Assembly: GCA_902554785.1 (NCBI GenBank)
Contig: CACDQG010000001.1
Coordinates: 1-45,245, forward strand
Length of the DNA stretch: 45,245 nt
DNA from: an uncultured Pelagibacteraceae bacterium
Lineage (GTDB): Bacteria > Pseudomonadota > Alphaproteobacteria > Pelagibacterales > Pelagibacteraceae
Reading direction: 5' to 3'
The notes under the pieces were generated by a model, which was not told where the DNA came from, made no database searches, and worked only from the letters and a program-made list of their open reading frames with translations. Shown here one piece after another: positions 1-7,523 of the stretch (positions are counted from its first letter, which is position 1; the number at the start of each line of letters is the position of its first letter). A program made the position numbers and the translations under genes.

Positions 1-416
1 TTTTTATGTTTTACGCCAAGAGTGCCAATAGAAGCTACAGGTACATTATTTAAACTCAAAATCTGATAATATAAATCAGCAACTGAAGTTTTTCCGTTTG
101 TTCCGGTAACTGCTATTATATTTTTTGGTTTTTCTTTATAAAATTTTGAACAAACATTACTTAAAACATTTCTTATATCTGATGTTTTAATTATAATTAT
201 TTTATTATTTTTATATTTACATTTTTTTGAACAAATTACTACAGAAGCTCCTTTTTGAACTGCTTCATCAATAAATCTTTCACCATCAAAGTTATTTCCT
301 TTAATTGCAAAAAAAATATATCCTTTTTTAATATTTTTGCTATCTATCGCGAGACCACGTATTTTAATTTTTTGGTTTCTGCTTGAGAGGTTATTTATTA
401 GTTTTTTCAGCAACAT
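1..416 (-). CDS. murE: MurE, UDP-MurNAc-tripeptide synthetase (partial, N-terminal part)
   Basis: Mur ligase that adds the third stem-peptide residue (normally meso-diaminopimelate in Gram-negatives) to UDP-MurNAc-L-Ala-D-Glu in the cytoplasm, using ATP. Translation from the ATG at 416 gives MLLKKLINNLSSRNQKIKIR and continues with a Rossmann-like N-terminal domain (GLAIDSKNIKKGYIFFAIKG). It then reaches the Mur ligase P-loop VTGTNGKTS near residue 100. The gene runs off the left edge after about 138 codons, so the catalytic and C-terminal domains are not visible. Its start overlaps the end of ftsI by 26 bp, consistent with translational coupling in the division/wall operon. The choice of MurE over MurF rests on the position after ftsI and on the N-terminal fold. 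Confidence 0.88.
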   Translation of the reverse strand, partial: MLLKKLINNLSSRNQKIKIRGLAIDSKNIKKGYIFFAIKGNNFDGERFIDEAVQKGASVVICSKKCKYKNNKIIIIKTSDIRNVLSNVCSKFYKEKPKNIIAVTGTNGKTSVADLYYQILSLNNVPVASIGTLGVKHK

Positions 417-2121
417 AATGGTAGTTAAAATCATTACTCTTTATGGCTAAAATTGGTCCAATTTTTTTTATTATTTTGCCAGCAACATATACTGCGTTCC
501 ATCCTGCTTCATTTCGAGTGCCTTTAATTTTAATTCCTCTATAATTGTAAATTAAGTCTTTCGCTACTTGGGGATTTTCAAGCATTACTAGTAAAGCATA
601 TTTTGGTTTATCAGAAGGAAAAATGGATATGAAAGTATTTAGGTTTTTATCTTCGAATCTATAATTTTGAGAAGTCCCCGTTTTTCCACCTACATTGTAA
701 CCATGTATATCTGCAAGGTTTGCGGTTCCTTGATCCTTTGAAACTACTTTTCTCAAAATTTTATTAATATTAATACTTGTCTCTTGAGATATAAGTCTAC
801 CGTATGTTTGGTAATTTTCTTTTTTTATGAGATTTGGCTTAATTATTTTTCCACCATTTGAAAGAGCTGCATAAACTGATACGGCTTGCAAAGGAGTTGT
901 TGTGATACCATGCCCAAAAGATACTGTCTCTAATTTACATTTGTTCCAATCAAAGATTATCGGATTTCCAACCTCTTCAATTTGTAGGTCTGGGCTGTCA
1001 AGTAAACGTGCGTCATTAATAAATTTTTTAAATTTTTCTTCACCAATTTTTCTAGCGAGTAGCAATGTTCCTACGTTAGAAGATCTTATCAAAATGTCTT
1101 CGACAGATAAATTTTTAGGAAATTCCTTGATATCTGAAATTACATATTTAGAACATTTTACTGATCGTGGTATATTTTCTATTATAGTTGACGGTTTTAC
1201 AATGTCATTTTCTAAAGCTAAAGCAATAGTGAATGTTTTAAAAATTGATCCCAATTCATATACACCTTTAGTAATCTTATTTATATAATTTTTGTCCCTG
1301 AGGTCTGCTCTCGCGTTAATATCAAAATTTGGAAGTGAAACTAAAGATAAAATTTCTCCATTATTAACATTCAGTAATAAAGCTGCACCTCCTGAAGCTC
1401 TAAAAGTTTTAAGAGAATGGTCTAACTCTTGGCTAATCAGATGCTGAATATTTGTATCTAATGTAAGTTTTAGTGGCTCGTCTGCTAAATTTCTATTTTT
1501 TAATTCTTTATCAAAATATTTTTCTATACCTGAAATACCATAATTGTCGTAATCAACTTGACCTACTACATGACTGAATAAATGTGAGTGTGTGTAAATT
1601 CTAGATTGAAATGGTTCAAAAATAACTCCTTTTTCTCCTAATCTCCATAATTTTTCTTTTTCTTTTTGGTTTATTCGTTTTTTAATATAAAAATATTTAC
1701 CTTTATTTAGTTTTTTTTCTATGGTTTGAATTGATAATTCTGGGAAATTTAATCTCAGCTTGATCAAGAAATTTTCTTTGTTATCTACTAATCTTGGATT
1801 AACAGCTGCGTGGTAAGATTTGATATTTCTTGAAATTAAATCCCCATTTCTATCAACAATATCACGTCTTAATGTAACATAATTTTGAGTATTTAATTCC
1901 TGATTGTATATTTCTATTTTATTTAAAGAAATATGGATTATCTTAATACTAAATATAAGAACTAAAGAAAAAAATAAAAAAAATAATAAGTAAATTCTGT
2001 CCTGTGATAATTTTTTACTTTGGTTGAATTTATTTTTTTTATTAGTTTCTAGATAATCTTCAAAGTAGAAACTTTTTTGATTAACATTATGATTTTTATT
2101 TTTTTTGGCTTTTTTTCTCAT
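391..2121 (-). CDS. ftsI: FtsI (PBP3), septal peptidoglycan transpeptidase
   Basis: Class B penicillin-binding protein that cross-links septal peptidoglycan in the divisome. It has a lysine-rich cytoplasmic tail, one membrane segment at about residues 43-64, a PBP dimerisation domain (about 83-205) and a transpeptidase domain. All three active-site motifs are present: SIFK with the nucleophile Ser292 and Lys295, SSN at 347-349, and KTGT at 480-483. The 576-residue length is normal for the family. It overlaps ftsL upstream by 26 bp and murE downstream by 26 bp, so the three are probably translated in a coupled way. ftsI is preferred over a PBP2-type protein because of its place between ftsL and murE. 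Confidence 0.95.
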   Translation of the reverse strand: MRKKAKKNKNHNVNQKSFYFEDYLETNKKNKFNQSKKLSQDRIYLLFFLFFSLVLIFSIKIIHISLNKIEIYNQELNTQNYVTLRRDIVDRNGDLISRNIKSYHAAVNPRLVDNKENFLIKLRLNFPELSIQTIEKKLNKGKYFYIKKRINQKEKEKLWRLGEKGVIFEPFQSRIYTHSHLFSHVVGQVDYDNYGISGIEKYFDKELKNRNLADEPLKLTLDTNIQHLISQELDHSLKTFRASGGAALLLNVNNGEILSLVSLPNFDINARADLRDKNYINKITKGVYELGSIFKTFTIALALENDIVKPSTIIENIPRSVKCSKYVISDIKEFPKNLSVEDILIRSSNVGTLLLARKIGEEKFKKFINDARLLDSPDLQIEEVGNPIIFDWNKCKLETVSFGHGITTTPLQAVSVYAALSNGGKIIKPNLIKKENYQTYGRLISQETSININKILRKVVSKDQGTANLADIHGYNVGGKTGTSQNYRFEDKNLNTFISIFPSDKPKYALLVMLENPQVAKDLIYNYRGIKIKGTRNEAGWNAVYVAGKIIKKIGPILAIKSNDFNYHYVAEKTNK

Positions 2122-2434
2122 TAAAATTATTTTGGTTTGCTATTTTATTTTCAAGGTCAATTAAATTCTCTATACTTAAAAATATCTTTGAATATTCAAT
2201 AGGAAAATATTGGATACTATCTAAACGTTTAATCCTTTTTTCTATCATAGCAGGGGAAGTTAAATAGGAAAAATCTAACTGCGTTTCATAAAGATCTATT
2301 TGTTTAAGATTAATATTTTTATTCATGAGAAATATTTTTTTTTCAATTTCCCTTGTTTGATTTTTAACTATAGAAGTTCCAATAAGCAAAAATGAAAAGA
2401 TAGCGACGGATACAAAAATTTTGAACTTAGACAT
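2096..2434 (-). CDS. ftsL: FtsL-like cell division protein
   Basis: Small bitopic membrane protein of 112 residues. It has a short N-terminus, a hydrophobic segment at about residues 5-20, and a periplasmic stretch able to form a coiled coil. The stretch LDFSYLTSPAMIEKRI resembles the 'x-Y-L-T-x-P-x-R-L' block found in FtsL proteins. FtsL bridges FtsB/FtsQ to FtsW/FtsI in the divisome. Sequence conservation of FtsL is low, so the call leans on size, topology and the invariant position between rsmH and ftsI. It overlaps rsmH by 8 bp and ftsI by 26 bp. Confidence 0.75.
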   Translation of the reverse strand: MSKFKIFVSVAIFSFLLIGTSIVKNQTREIEKKIFLMNKNINLKQIDLYETQLDFSYLTSPAMIEKRIKRLDSIQYFPIEYSKIFLSIENLIDLENKIANQNNFNEKKSQKK

Positions 2435-3437
2435 TAGTTGCCTCTAAATTTAGATATTTTTTAAATTTACTTAAAAGAATTTTTGGATAAAAAAATTTAT
2501 TTACACTTCTTGTGGCACATCTCAATTTTGCTGATCTTGAAGGATTATTTTTAATGACTTCTGTTTTTGATGGTTTGATAGCCTTTTTCGAAAAGTTTTC
2601 AAATAAGCCATAATTCTTTCCTTCTTGTTCTGGAAAATACCTTGATGGTCTAGACCTGTTGTTGGAATAATTACTAAAAAAGTATTTTACTATCTTATCT
2701 TCTATTGAGTGAAAACTTATTATCAATATTTTTCCACCAGGTTTCAACATTTTTGAAGCGATGATTATCCCATTAATAAGTTCAGTAATTTCTTTATTTA
2801 CAAAAATTCTTAGTGCTTGAAAAGTTTTTGTGCTTGGATTTATTTTGCTGATAAAATTTTTTCTTTTGCTTTTCTCAATTATTTTCACTAATTCATTTAC
2901 TTTAGTAATTTTTTTTTGAGTTCTTGATTTAACAATATTTTTTGCAATTTTAGAGGCCTCTTTCTCCTCACCTAATATCTTAATAATTGATTTTAATTTA
3001 TCCTCACTTAAATTATTAACTGCGTCCTGTGCTGAAACATCAGTCAGTCCCATTGTCATGTCCAAACTATCCTTGGACTTAAACGAAAATCCTCTTTTTA
3101 AATCATTGAGTTGAAGTGAAGAAAGTCCAAGATCGAAAATTATAGTATCTACTCGATTATTTAAAACTTTGTCGATTTGACTAAATCTTAAATGATAAAA
3201 ATCGAATCTATTTTTAAATTTTTTTTTTAGTTTTTCTGCAATTGAAATTACTGATGTATCTCTATCTATCCCAATTACTTTTGTATTAGGAAATTTTAGT
3301 ATAGCTTTTGAATAATTTCCCCCTCCAAAGGTACAATCAACAAAAATGCCACCTTTTTCTGGAGATGAAAATTTAATTATTTCGCTCAACATCACCGGGT
3401 AATGGGTAGACTCCAGTGATGATAGTTGAGTTTTCAT
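2427..3437 (-). CDS. rsmH: RsmH (MraW), 16S rRNA m4C1402 methyltransferase
   Basis: SAM-dependent methyltransferase that N4-methylates C1402 in the decoding centre of 16S rRNA. The N-terminal HYPVML (residues 12-17) and the SAM-binding loop FGGGNYSKAIL (37-47) are diagnostic, as are the downstream DLGLSSLQL block and the SFHSIEDKIVK motif. At 336 residues it is slightly longer than the usual 310-320. It lies 18 bp after ftsZ and overlaps ftsL by 8 bp. In most bacteria it directly follows mraZ; here ftsZ has been placed between them. Confidence 0.96.
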   Translation of the reverse strand: MKTQLSSLESTHYPVMLSEIIKFSSPEKGGIFVDCTFGGGNYSKAILKFPNTKVIGIDRDTSVISIAEKLKKKFKNRFDFYHLRFSQIDKVLNNRVDTIIFDLGLSSLQLNDLKRGFSFKSKDSLDMTMGLTDVSAQDAVNNLSEDKLKSIIKILGEEKEASKIAKNIVKSRTQKKITKVNELVKIIEKSKRKNFISKINPSTKTFQALRIFVNKEITELINGIIIASKMLKPGGKILIISFHSIEDKIVKYFFSNYSNNRSRPSRYFPEQEGKNYGLFENFSKKAIKPSKTEVIKNNPSRSAKLRCATRSVNKFFYPKILLSKFKKYLNLEATNV

Positions 3438-3455
3438 TAATGTATAATTTTTTCA

Positions 3456-4967
3456 TTAAAACTTTTGTCTTCTTAAAAATGCAGGTATCTCAAAGTCTTC
3501 GTCTTCATCTTTATCTTGATCAAACAACTGTTCTGATGTGCTATCTTCAGAGGCATCATTTGTTTGAATTTCTTCCTGATTGTTTTCCTCCGAAAAAAGC
3601 TTTGGAGTGTGTTCTTCATCAGAAATTCTTTGTAAGAGACTGTCATTATTAAAATTTGAATTTTCCTCTTTAATTTCTGTATTTTTTTCCATATACGAAG
3701 CACTTTCAATTGATACTCCAGAAGATATATCTTCATTATCATTTGAGTATGATAAGGCGTCCTCTGCAATTTTATTTTCCTCATTGTGCTCATAGCTATT
3801 AATTAAAGCGCTTTGTTCCTCGCTGCCTTTAATTTCAAAGTTTTGGTCAAGTTTTAAAGCGGTTGCCCCATCGATAGCATCTGCTACATTTGTATCGACA
3901 TAATTATTGTTAAACAGACTTTCTCCATGATTAAAACTCCTATTAGCTGGTGAACCGTTACTAGAATTATTGTTTACCAAGTTAAGATAAGGTTTTGACT
4001 CTGAACCATGTAGGGCTGTTGCAACAATTGATACCCTTATCTTGCCATTCATATTTTCATCTTTTATCGCTCCAAAAATCAGTTCAGCTTCTGGGTCTAC
4101 TTCTGCTCTTATTTTGTTAACTGCTGCATCAACCTCAAAAAGTTTGATGTCACTTCCCCCAGTTATGTTAACAAGCAAACCTTTAGCACCTTGCAATGTA
4201 TATTCATCAATTAAAGGATTGTTTAAAGCTAATTCTGTAGCAGCCATAGCCCTATTTTCCCCTTCGGCTTCTCCAGTGCCCATCATAGCTTTGCCGCTAG
4301 AACTCATTACAGTTTCAACATCTGCAAAATCAAGGTTTATCATTCCAGGTCTAACCATTAAATCTGTGATACTTTGAACTCCGTGTTTCAAAACATCGTT
4401 TGAAAGACTAAATGACTCTTCAAATCCTGTTGACTCATTAGCAATTTTAAATAAATTTTGATTAGGAACAACAATGGTTGTGTCCAAGTGTTTCTTAAGC
4501 TCCTCTAAACCTAAAGTTGCCCTTCTCATTCTTTTTGGTCCTTCATATCCGAATGGCAGTGTTGTTACCCCAACAGTTAAAATGTTCATTTCTCTTGCTG
4601 CTTTAGCAATCACATGCGAAGCCCCAGTGCCTGTGCCTCCACCCATTCCTGAGGCAATAAAAACCATGTTACTTCCTTGGATATAATTAACAATTTCATT
4701 GATTGACTCGTCAGCTGCAGCTTGGCCAATATCGTGCTTTGCGCCTGCTCCCAAACCTTTTGTCAAATTCATGCCTATTTGTATTTTGGCATCCGCTTTG
4801 CTCATTTTAAGATCTTGGGCGTCAGTATTAACAGCCACAAATTCTACACCTTGCATGCCAGCTTCGATCATGGCGTTAATTGCATTTCCACCTGCACCTC
4901 CAACCCCTATTACCAATATTCTAGGTTTAAGCTCTCTTAACTCTCCACCACCAACATTTATACTCAT
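3456..4967 (-). CDS. ftsZ: FtsZ, tubulin-like division GTPase
   Basis: Polymerising GTPase that forms the Z-ring at midcell. The tubulin signature GGGTGTG lies at residues 109-115, the GVGGAGGNA nucleotide-binding loop at 21-29, and the T7 loop NLDFADV, which supplies catalytic Asp residues, at 211-217. A long Asn/Ser/Glu-rich disordered linker (about 325-488) ends in the conserved C-terminal peptide EIPAFLRRQ, the contact point for FtsA/ZipA-type anchors. Its start codon overlaps the mraZ stop in an ATGA arrangement (4 bp), so it is very likely translationally coupled to mraZ. Location is the odd feature: ftsZ usually ends the dcw cluster behind ftsQ-ftsA. Confidence 0.97.
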   Translation of the reverse strand: MSINVGGGELRELKPRILVIGVGGAGGNAINAMIEAGMQGVEFVAVNTDAQDLKMSKADAKIQIGMNLTKGLGAGAKHDIGQAAADESINEIVNYIQGSNMVFIASGMGGGTGTGASHVIAKAAREMNILTVGVTTLPFGYEGPKRMRRATLGLEELKKHLDTTIVVPNQNLFKIANESTGFEESFSLSNDVLKHGVQSITDLMVRPGMINLDFADVETVMSSSGKAMMGTGEAEGENRAMAATELALNNPLIDEYTLQGAKGLLVNITGGSDIKLFEVDAAVNKIRAEVDPEAELIFGAIKDENMNGKIRVSIVATALHGSESKPYLNLVNNNSSNGSPANRSFNHGESLFNNNYVDTNVADAIDGATALKLDQNFEIKGSEEQSALINSYEHNEENKIAEDALSYSNDNEDISSGVSIESASYMEKNTEIKEENSNFNNDSLLQRISDEEHTPKLFSEENNQEEIQTNDASEDSTSEQLFDQDKDEDEDFEIPAFLRRQKF

Positions 4968-5428
4968 AACAAGTCCCCTTTCTGTTTATTATCCCATTTT
5001 AAGTTAGATCTATTTTGGAAAGCTTTTTTTCTAGCAAAAACTTTAAATTTTTGAAAATTTTTAGGCTCCCAAATTTGAAATGTTTTTCCGAGACCAACGA
5101 ATAATATATTGGTTTTTATTTTTGCATGAACGAGAAGTTTTTCTGATATAGAAACTCTTCCTTCTGTATCAAATTGAAAGATTTCACTTTCTGATAGAAC
5201 AGAAGTTGCGAAGAAATCTCTTTTTTCCTCAAATGGATTTAATGTATCGATTGTATTTGATAATTTTTCAATTCTATCTTGAGAACAAGCTTCTAAGGCA
5301 GAGTAATTAAAAGAGGGATAAGTTACAAATCCATTGTATCCCATTGAATTTAGGTAAGATCTAAAAGTGGATGGCACTGAAACCCGACCTTTCTTGTCTA
5401 TTTTGTTCTCGTAACTTGATAAAAACAT
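4964..5428 (-). CDS. mraZ: MraZ, transcriptional regulator of the division/cell-wall cluster
   Basis: Ring-forming DNA-binding protein built of two SpoVT/AbrB-like repeats. In Escherichia coli it represses its own operon by binding TGGG repeats. The N-terminus MFLSSYENKIDKKGRVSVPS matches the family start pattern and fixes the start at 5428. A second repeat is visible around FQFDTEGRVSISEKLLVHA. Length (154 residues) is typical. It is the first gene of the cluster; a promoter and three TGGG boxes lie 52-93 bp upstream. No good Shine-Dalgarno stands in front of this ATG (only AAAAGAA), although a strong one occurs 40 nt further upstream before an ATG-TGA pair. Confidence 0.94.
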   Translation of the reverse strand: MFLSSYENKIDKKGRVSVPSTFRSYLNSMGYNGFVTYPSFNYSALEACSQDRIEKLSNTIDTLNPFEEKRDFFATSVLSESEIFQFDTEGRVSISEKLLVHAKIKTNILFVGLGKTFQIWEPKNFQKFKVFARKKAFQNRSNLKWDNKQKGDLL

Positions 5429-5464
5429 TTCTTTTAAATAGCCTCATTGTTTTAAAAATATTCA

Positions 5465-5478
5465 CATTACCCTCCTTT
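5465..5478 (-). promoter_or_regulatory. Strong Shine-Dalgarno followed by a start-stop ATG-TGA in the mraZ leader
   Basis: Reading the minus strand, AAAGGAGGG is followed by TA and then ATG at 5467-5465, whose next codon is TGA. The ATG is exactly 13 codons upstream of, and in frame with, the mraZ start, but two in-frame TGA codons separate them. It could be a minimal upstream ORF or ribosome standby site; function is inferred only. Confidence 0.4.
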
Positions 5479-5479
5479 A

Positions 5480-5504
5480 TGGGATTATTTGGGATTGTAT
5501 GGGT
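5480..5504 (+). promoter_or_regulatory. Putative MraZ operator: three TGGG boxes at 10-bp spacing
   Basis: TGGGA at 5480-5484, TGGGA at 5490-5494 and TGGGT at 5500-5504 form three direct repeats with an exact 10-bp period (5-bp box, 5-bp spacer). This is the arrangement described for E. coli MraZ targets. The boxes read on the strand opposite to mraZ. They cover the predicted -10 element and transcription start, consistent with autorepression. Confidence 0.72.
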
Positions 5505-5521
5505 TTTTTAAAAATAGTCAA
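5494..5521 (-). promoter_or_regulatory. Sigma70-type promoter of the mraZ-ftsZ-rsmH-ftsLI-murE cluster
   Basis: On the minus strand TTGACT (5521-5516) and TACAAT (5499-5494) are separated by 16 bp, a near-consensus sigma70 pair. The predicted start is near 5487, giving a leader of about 60 nt to mraZ. The putative MraZ boxes overlap the -10 element. Confidence 0.7.
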
Positions 5522-5571
5522 CAACATAAAAATGCTCCCAAGGTACAAAAGTAGAACGATGATGTTTGAAA

Positions 5572-5930
5572 TTGCCAGATAATCTATAAGCCGGGTTCTG
5601 TCATTGAAGATGTCATTTATCTAGGCTTAAGTTCTCACTCAAGCTCAAGCGGTTAACCCAGAAGACTAACTAAAGACTGTTTTTAGCAATTAATGCGATG
5701 TCTTCTCTATTCAACCTTGCTCCCAGTGGGGTTTGCCATGCGTTTTTTGTTACCAAAAAACCGGTGAGCTCTTACCTCACCGTTTCACCCTTGCCTCGAT
5801 AAGGCGGTCTATTCTCTGTGGCACTATCCCTGAAGTCACCCTCGCCAGTTATTAACTGGCACTGTGTCTTTATGGAGCCCGGACTTTCCTCTGTTACAAA
5901 AATAACAGCGACTATCCAATTATCTGGCAA
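5572..5930 (-). ncRNA. rnpB: RNase P RNA (class A), M1 RNA
   Basis: Catalytic RNA that removes the 5' leader from pre-tRNAs. On the minus strand the 5' part carries GAGGAAAGTCCGGGCTCC (the conserved P4/CR-I region). The 3' end carries ACAGAACCCGGCTTATAGAT, another universal block. The terminal P1 helix can be read directly: TTGCCAGATAAT at the 5' end pairs with ATTATCTGGCAA at the 3' end, setting the limits at about 5930 and 5572. The length of roughly 359 nt is normal for alphaproteobacteria. It lies 43 nt behind the amidase gene on the same strand and has its own promoter candidate. Short open frames overlapping it are not coding. Confidence 0.95.
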
Positions 5931-5934
5931 ATCC

Positions 5935-5963
5935 TTAATATTTGATTGTTTAAATTTATGCAA
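5935..5963 (-). promoter_or_regulatory. Putative rnpB promoter
   Basis: On the minus strand TTGCAT (5963-5958) and TATTAA (5940-5935) are spaced by 17 bp, placing the start within a few bases of the predicted RNase P RNA 5' end. It lies in the 43-bp gap after the amidase gene. Confidence 0.5.
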
Positions 5964-5973
5964 GCTTTTTCAA

Positions 5974-6690
5974 CTATCTAGACAAAAAGTTGCTTATTTT
6001 AAAGGTTTTTTTATCTATTTTACCGTTTATTTTTTTAGAGTTAAATCTTCTCTGAAATGCTTGAATTATTAGCCTGTCATTAGGTTTTCTAATGCTCAAA
6101 TCAAAATAACGATATCCTAATTTAAAAATATTTTTAAAAAAAATTTTTTTATCGATCTTATTCATGGAGATTGATTTTATCCTTTTTTTTTCAAACCATT
6201 GACCGATCCCATATTTACTTAATTTTTCCCATGGAAACTTTTCACCTGGATCTTGCTTTCTAAGTGGAGCTATATCAGAATGGCCTAAAAAATTTTCTTT
6301 TTTAATTTTGTATTTCTTTTTGATTCTTCTACATAACTTAATCAGACTTAAAATTTGTTTTTTAGGGAAATTTTGGTAACCAAATTCATGTCCTTTGTTG
6401 ACCAACTCTATTCCAATCGAATTTTTATTCAAGTTAACATGGTTTTTCCACATAGATTTGCCTGCATGCCAGGCTTCGTAGTTTTCATTAACTAAACTAA
6501 AAACCTTTCCTTTTCTGTTTATTAAGTAATGTGCACTTACTTTTGATTTTGGGTCTGTAAGTCTTTTTAAAGAATCAATTTCTGATTGCATTCCAGTATA
6601 ATGAAATATTACAAATTTAATAATTTTTGAGGCTCTTTTTCCTCTAGAGCAGTTAAAAGCCTTTGGTGAGATTTTTTTCATAAAAAACAA
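5974..6690 (-). CDS. N-acetylmuramoyl-L-alanine amidase (AmpD/AmiD type) with C-terminal peptidoglycan-binding-like domain
   Basis: Zinc amidase of the Amidase_2 family that cuts the bond between MurNAc and the stem peptide. The fold is traced by FVIFHYTGM, SAHYLINRKG, AWHAG, SIGIELVN and FLGHSDIAP. By comparison with AmpD the zinc ligands are His30, His137 and Asp147, with Glu95 as a catalytic candidate. After about residue 175 a short helical region (FDLSIRKPNDRLIIQAFQRR) resembles a peptidoglycan-binding type 1 domain, as in AmiD. No export signal is clear: the N-terminus (MFFMKKISPKAF) is short and basic, so a cytoplasmic recycling role (AmpD-like) is as likely as a periplasmic one. Met4 is an alternative start. 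It is divergent from mlaA. Confidence 0.85.
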   Translation of the reverse strand: MFFMKKISPKAFNCSRGKRASKIIKFVIFHYTGMQSEIDSLKRLTDPKSKVSAHYLINRKGKVFSLVNENYEAWHAGKSMWKNHVNLNKNSIGIELVNKGHEFGYQNFPKKQILSLIKLCRRIKKKYKIKKENFLGHSDIAPLRKQDPGEKFPWEKLSKYGIGQWFEKKRIKSISMNKIDKKIFFKNIFKLGYRYFDLSIRKPNDRLIIQAFQRRFNSKKINGKIDKKTFKISNFLSR

Positions 6691-6778
6691 ATATTATTTA
6701 TTATATAGGTAAATTTTGGCCATTTTTAAGCTAAATTTTAATAGAATATTAGGTAAAATTATATATATAGCTAGGACT

Positions 6779-7519
6779 ATGATACTTAAAAAAATAAAAT
6801 CATTTGTTTTCATAATGGTTTTTACGTTCTTGACTGTTTCAAACTTGAAAGCTGCGGATGAATGCTTTGAAAATTTTAGTAGAGCAATTTTTAACTTTAA
6901 CATGGCTTTTGACGACGTTATTATGGAGCCAGTAGCAAAAGGTTACAATAAACTTCCAAATCCAATAAAAACTGGTGCGAGTAATTTTACCTCAAACATT
7001 GCAACCTTGTTATCAATTCCAAATAATCTTCTACAGGGAAATTTTAAACAGCTTGGTCATTCTACTGCGAGTTTTGTAGTGAATACGTCAGTTGGTATTT
7101 TGGGAATATTTAACCCTGCTGAAAAAATGGGACTAAAGCCTCACCAAGAGGATGTAGGTCAAACATTAGGTATCTACGGTTTTGGGCCTGGATGTTATTT
7201 AGTTTTACCAATATTAGGTCCTTCAACTGCTAGGGATACGATAGGATTATTAGCTGATACTTTTATCGATCCTTTCGCCCATGTAACTATAAGAGAAAAT
7301 GAATTATTTGGTGCATCAGGTAATGCTATAGATTATTATTCTGTAAAAGGTACAAGTGCTGTGAATTTTCGCTCGGATAATCTTATTAACTTAGAGAGCT
7401 TAGAAAAAAATTCATTAGATTTATATTCTTCATATAAAAGTATATATTTGCAGGATAGAAATAACAAAATCAAAAATTCGACCGAAGACCAGGATGATTG
7501 GGGAAATTTAGATAATTAA
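6779..7519 (+). CDS. mlaA: MlaA/VacJ family outer-membrane lipid asymmetry protein
   Basis: MlaA removes mislocalised phospholipids from the outer leaflet of the outer membrane and passes them to MlaC. Family blocks are NFNMAFDDVIMEPVAKGY, NFTSNIATLLSIPNNLLQGN, FVVNTSVGILGIF, HQEDVGQTLGIYGFGPGCYL and GPSTARDTIGLLAD. The start is placed at 6779: the frame is open back to 6716, but 6779 puts a signal peptide (MILKKIKSFVFIMVFTFL then NLKA) at the N-terminus. Unlike the E. coli lipoprotein, there is no lipobox cysteine at the cleavage region; the first Cys is a few residues into the mature protein (ADEC). mlaC follows after 4 bp, so they form one transcription unit. Confidence 0.9.
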   Translation: MILKKIKSFVFIMVFTFLTVSNLKAADECFENFSRAIFNFNMAFDDVIMEPVAKGYNKLPNPIKTGASNFTSNIATLLSIPNNLLQGNFKQLGHSTASFVVNTSVGILGIFNPAEKMGLKPHQEDVGQTLGIYGFGPGCYLVLPILGPSTARDTIGLLADTFIDPFAHVTIRENELFGASGNAIDYYSVKGTSAVNFRSDNLINLESLEKNSLDLYSSYKSIYLQDRNNKIKNSTEDQDDWGNLDN

Positions 7520-7523
7520 AAAA

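Noticed and set aside
4042-5007. Several 70-111 codon plus-strand frames opposite ftsZ
   Set aside because: Antisense shadows of a strongly conserved gene; no motifs or ribosome-binding sites.
5772-6072. Open frames on both strands (63 and 84 codons) across 5772-6072
   Set aside because: They overlap the RNase P RNA gene or its flank, and their translations resemble no protein.
6694-6903. 69-codon minus-strand frame opposite the mlaA start
   Set aside because: Antisense to the mlaA signal peptide region with no family resemblance; hydrophobicity is a by-product of AT-rich antisense.
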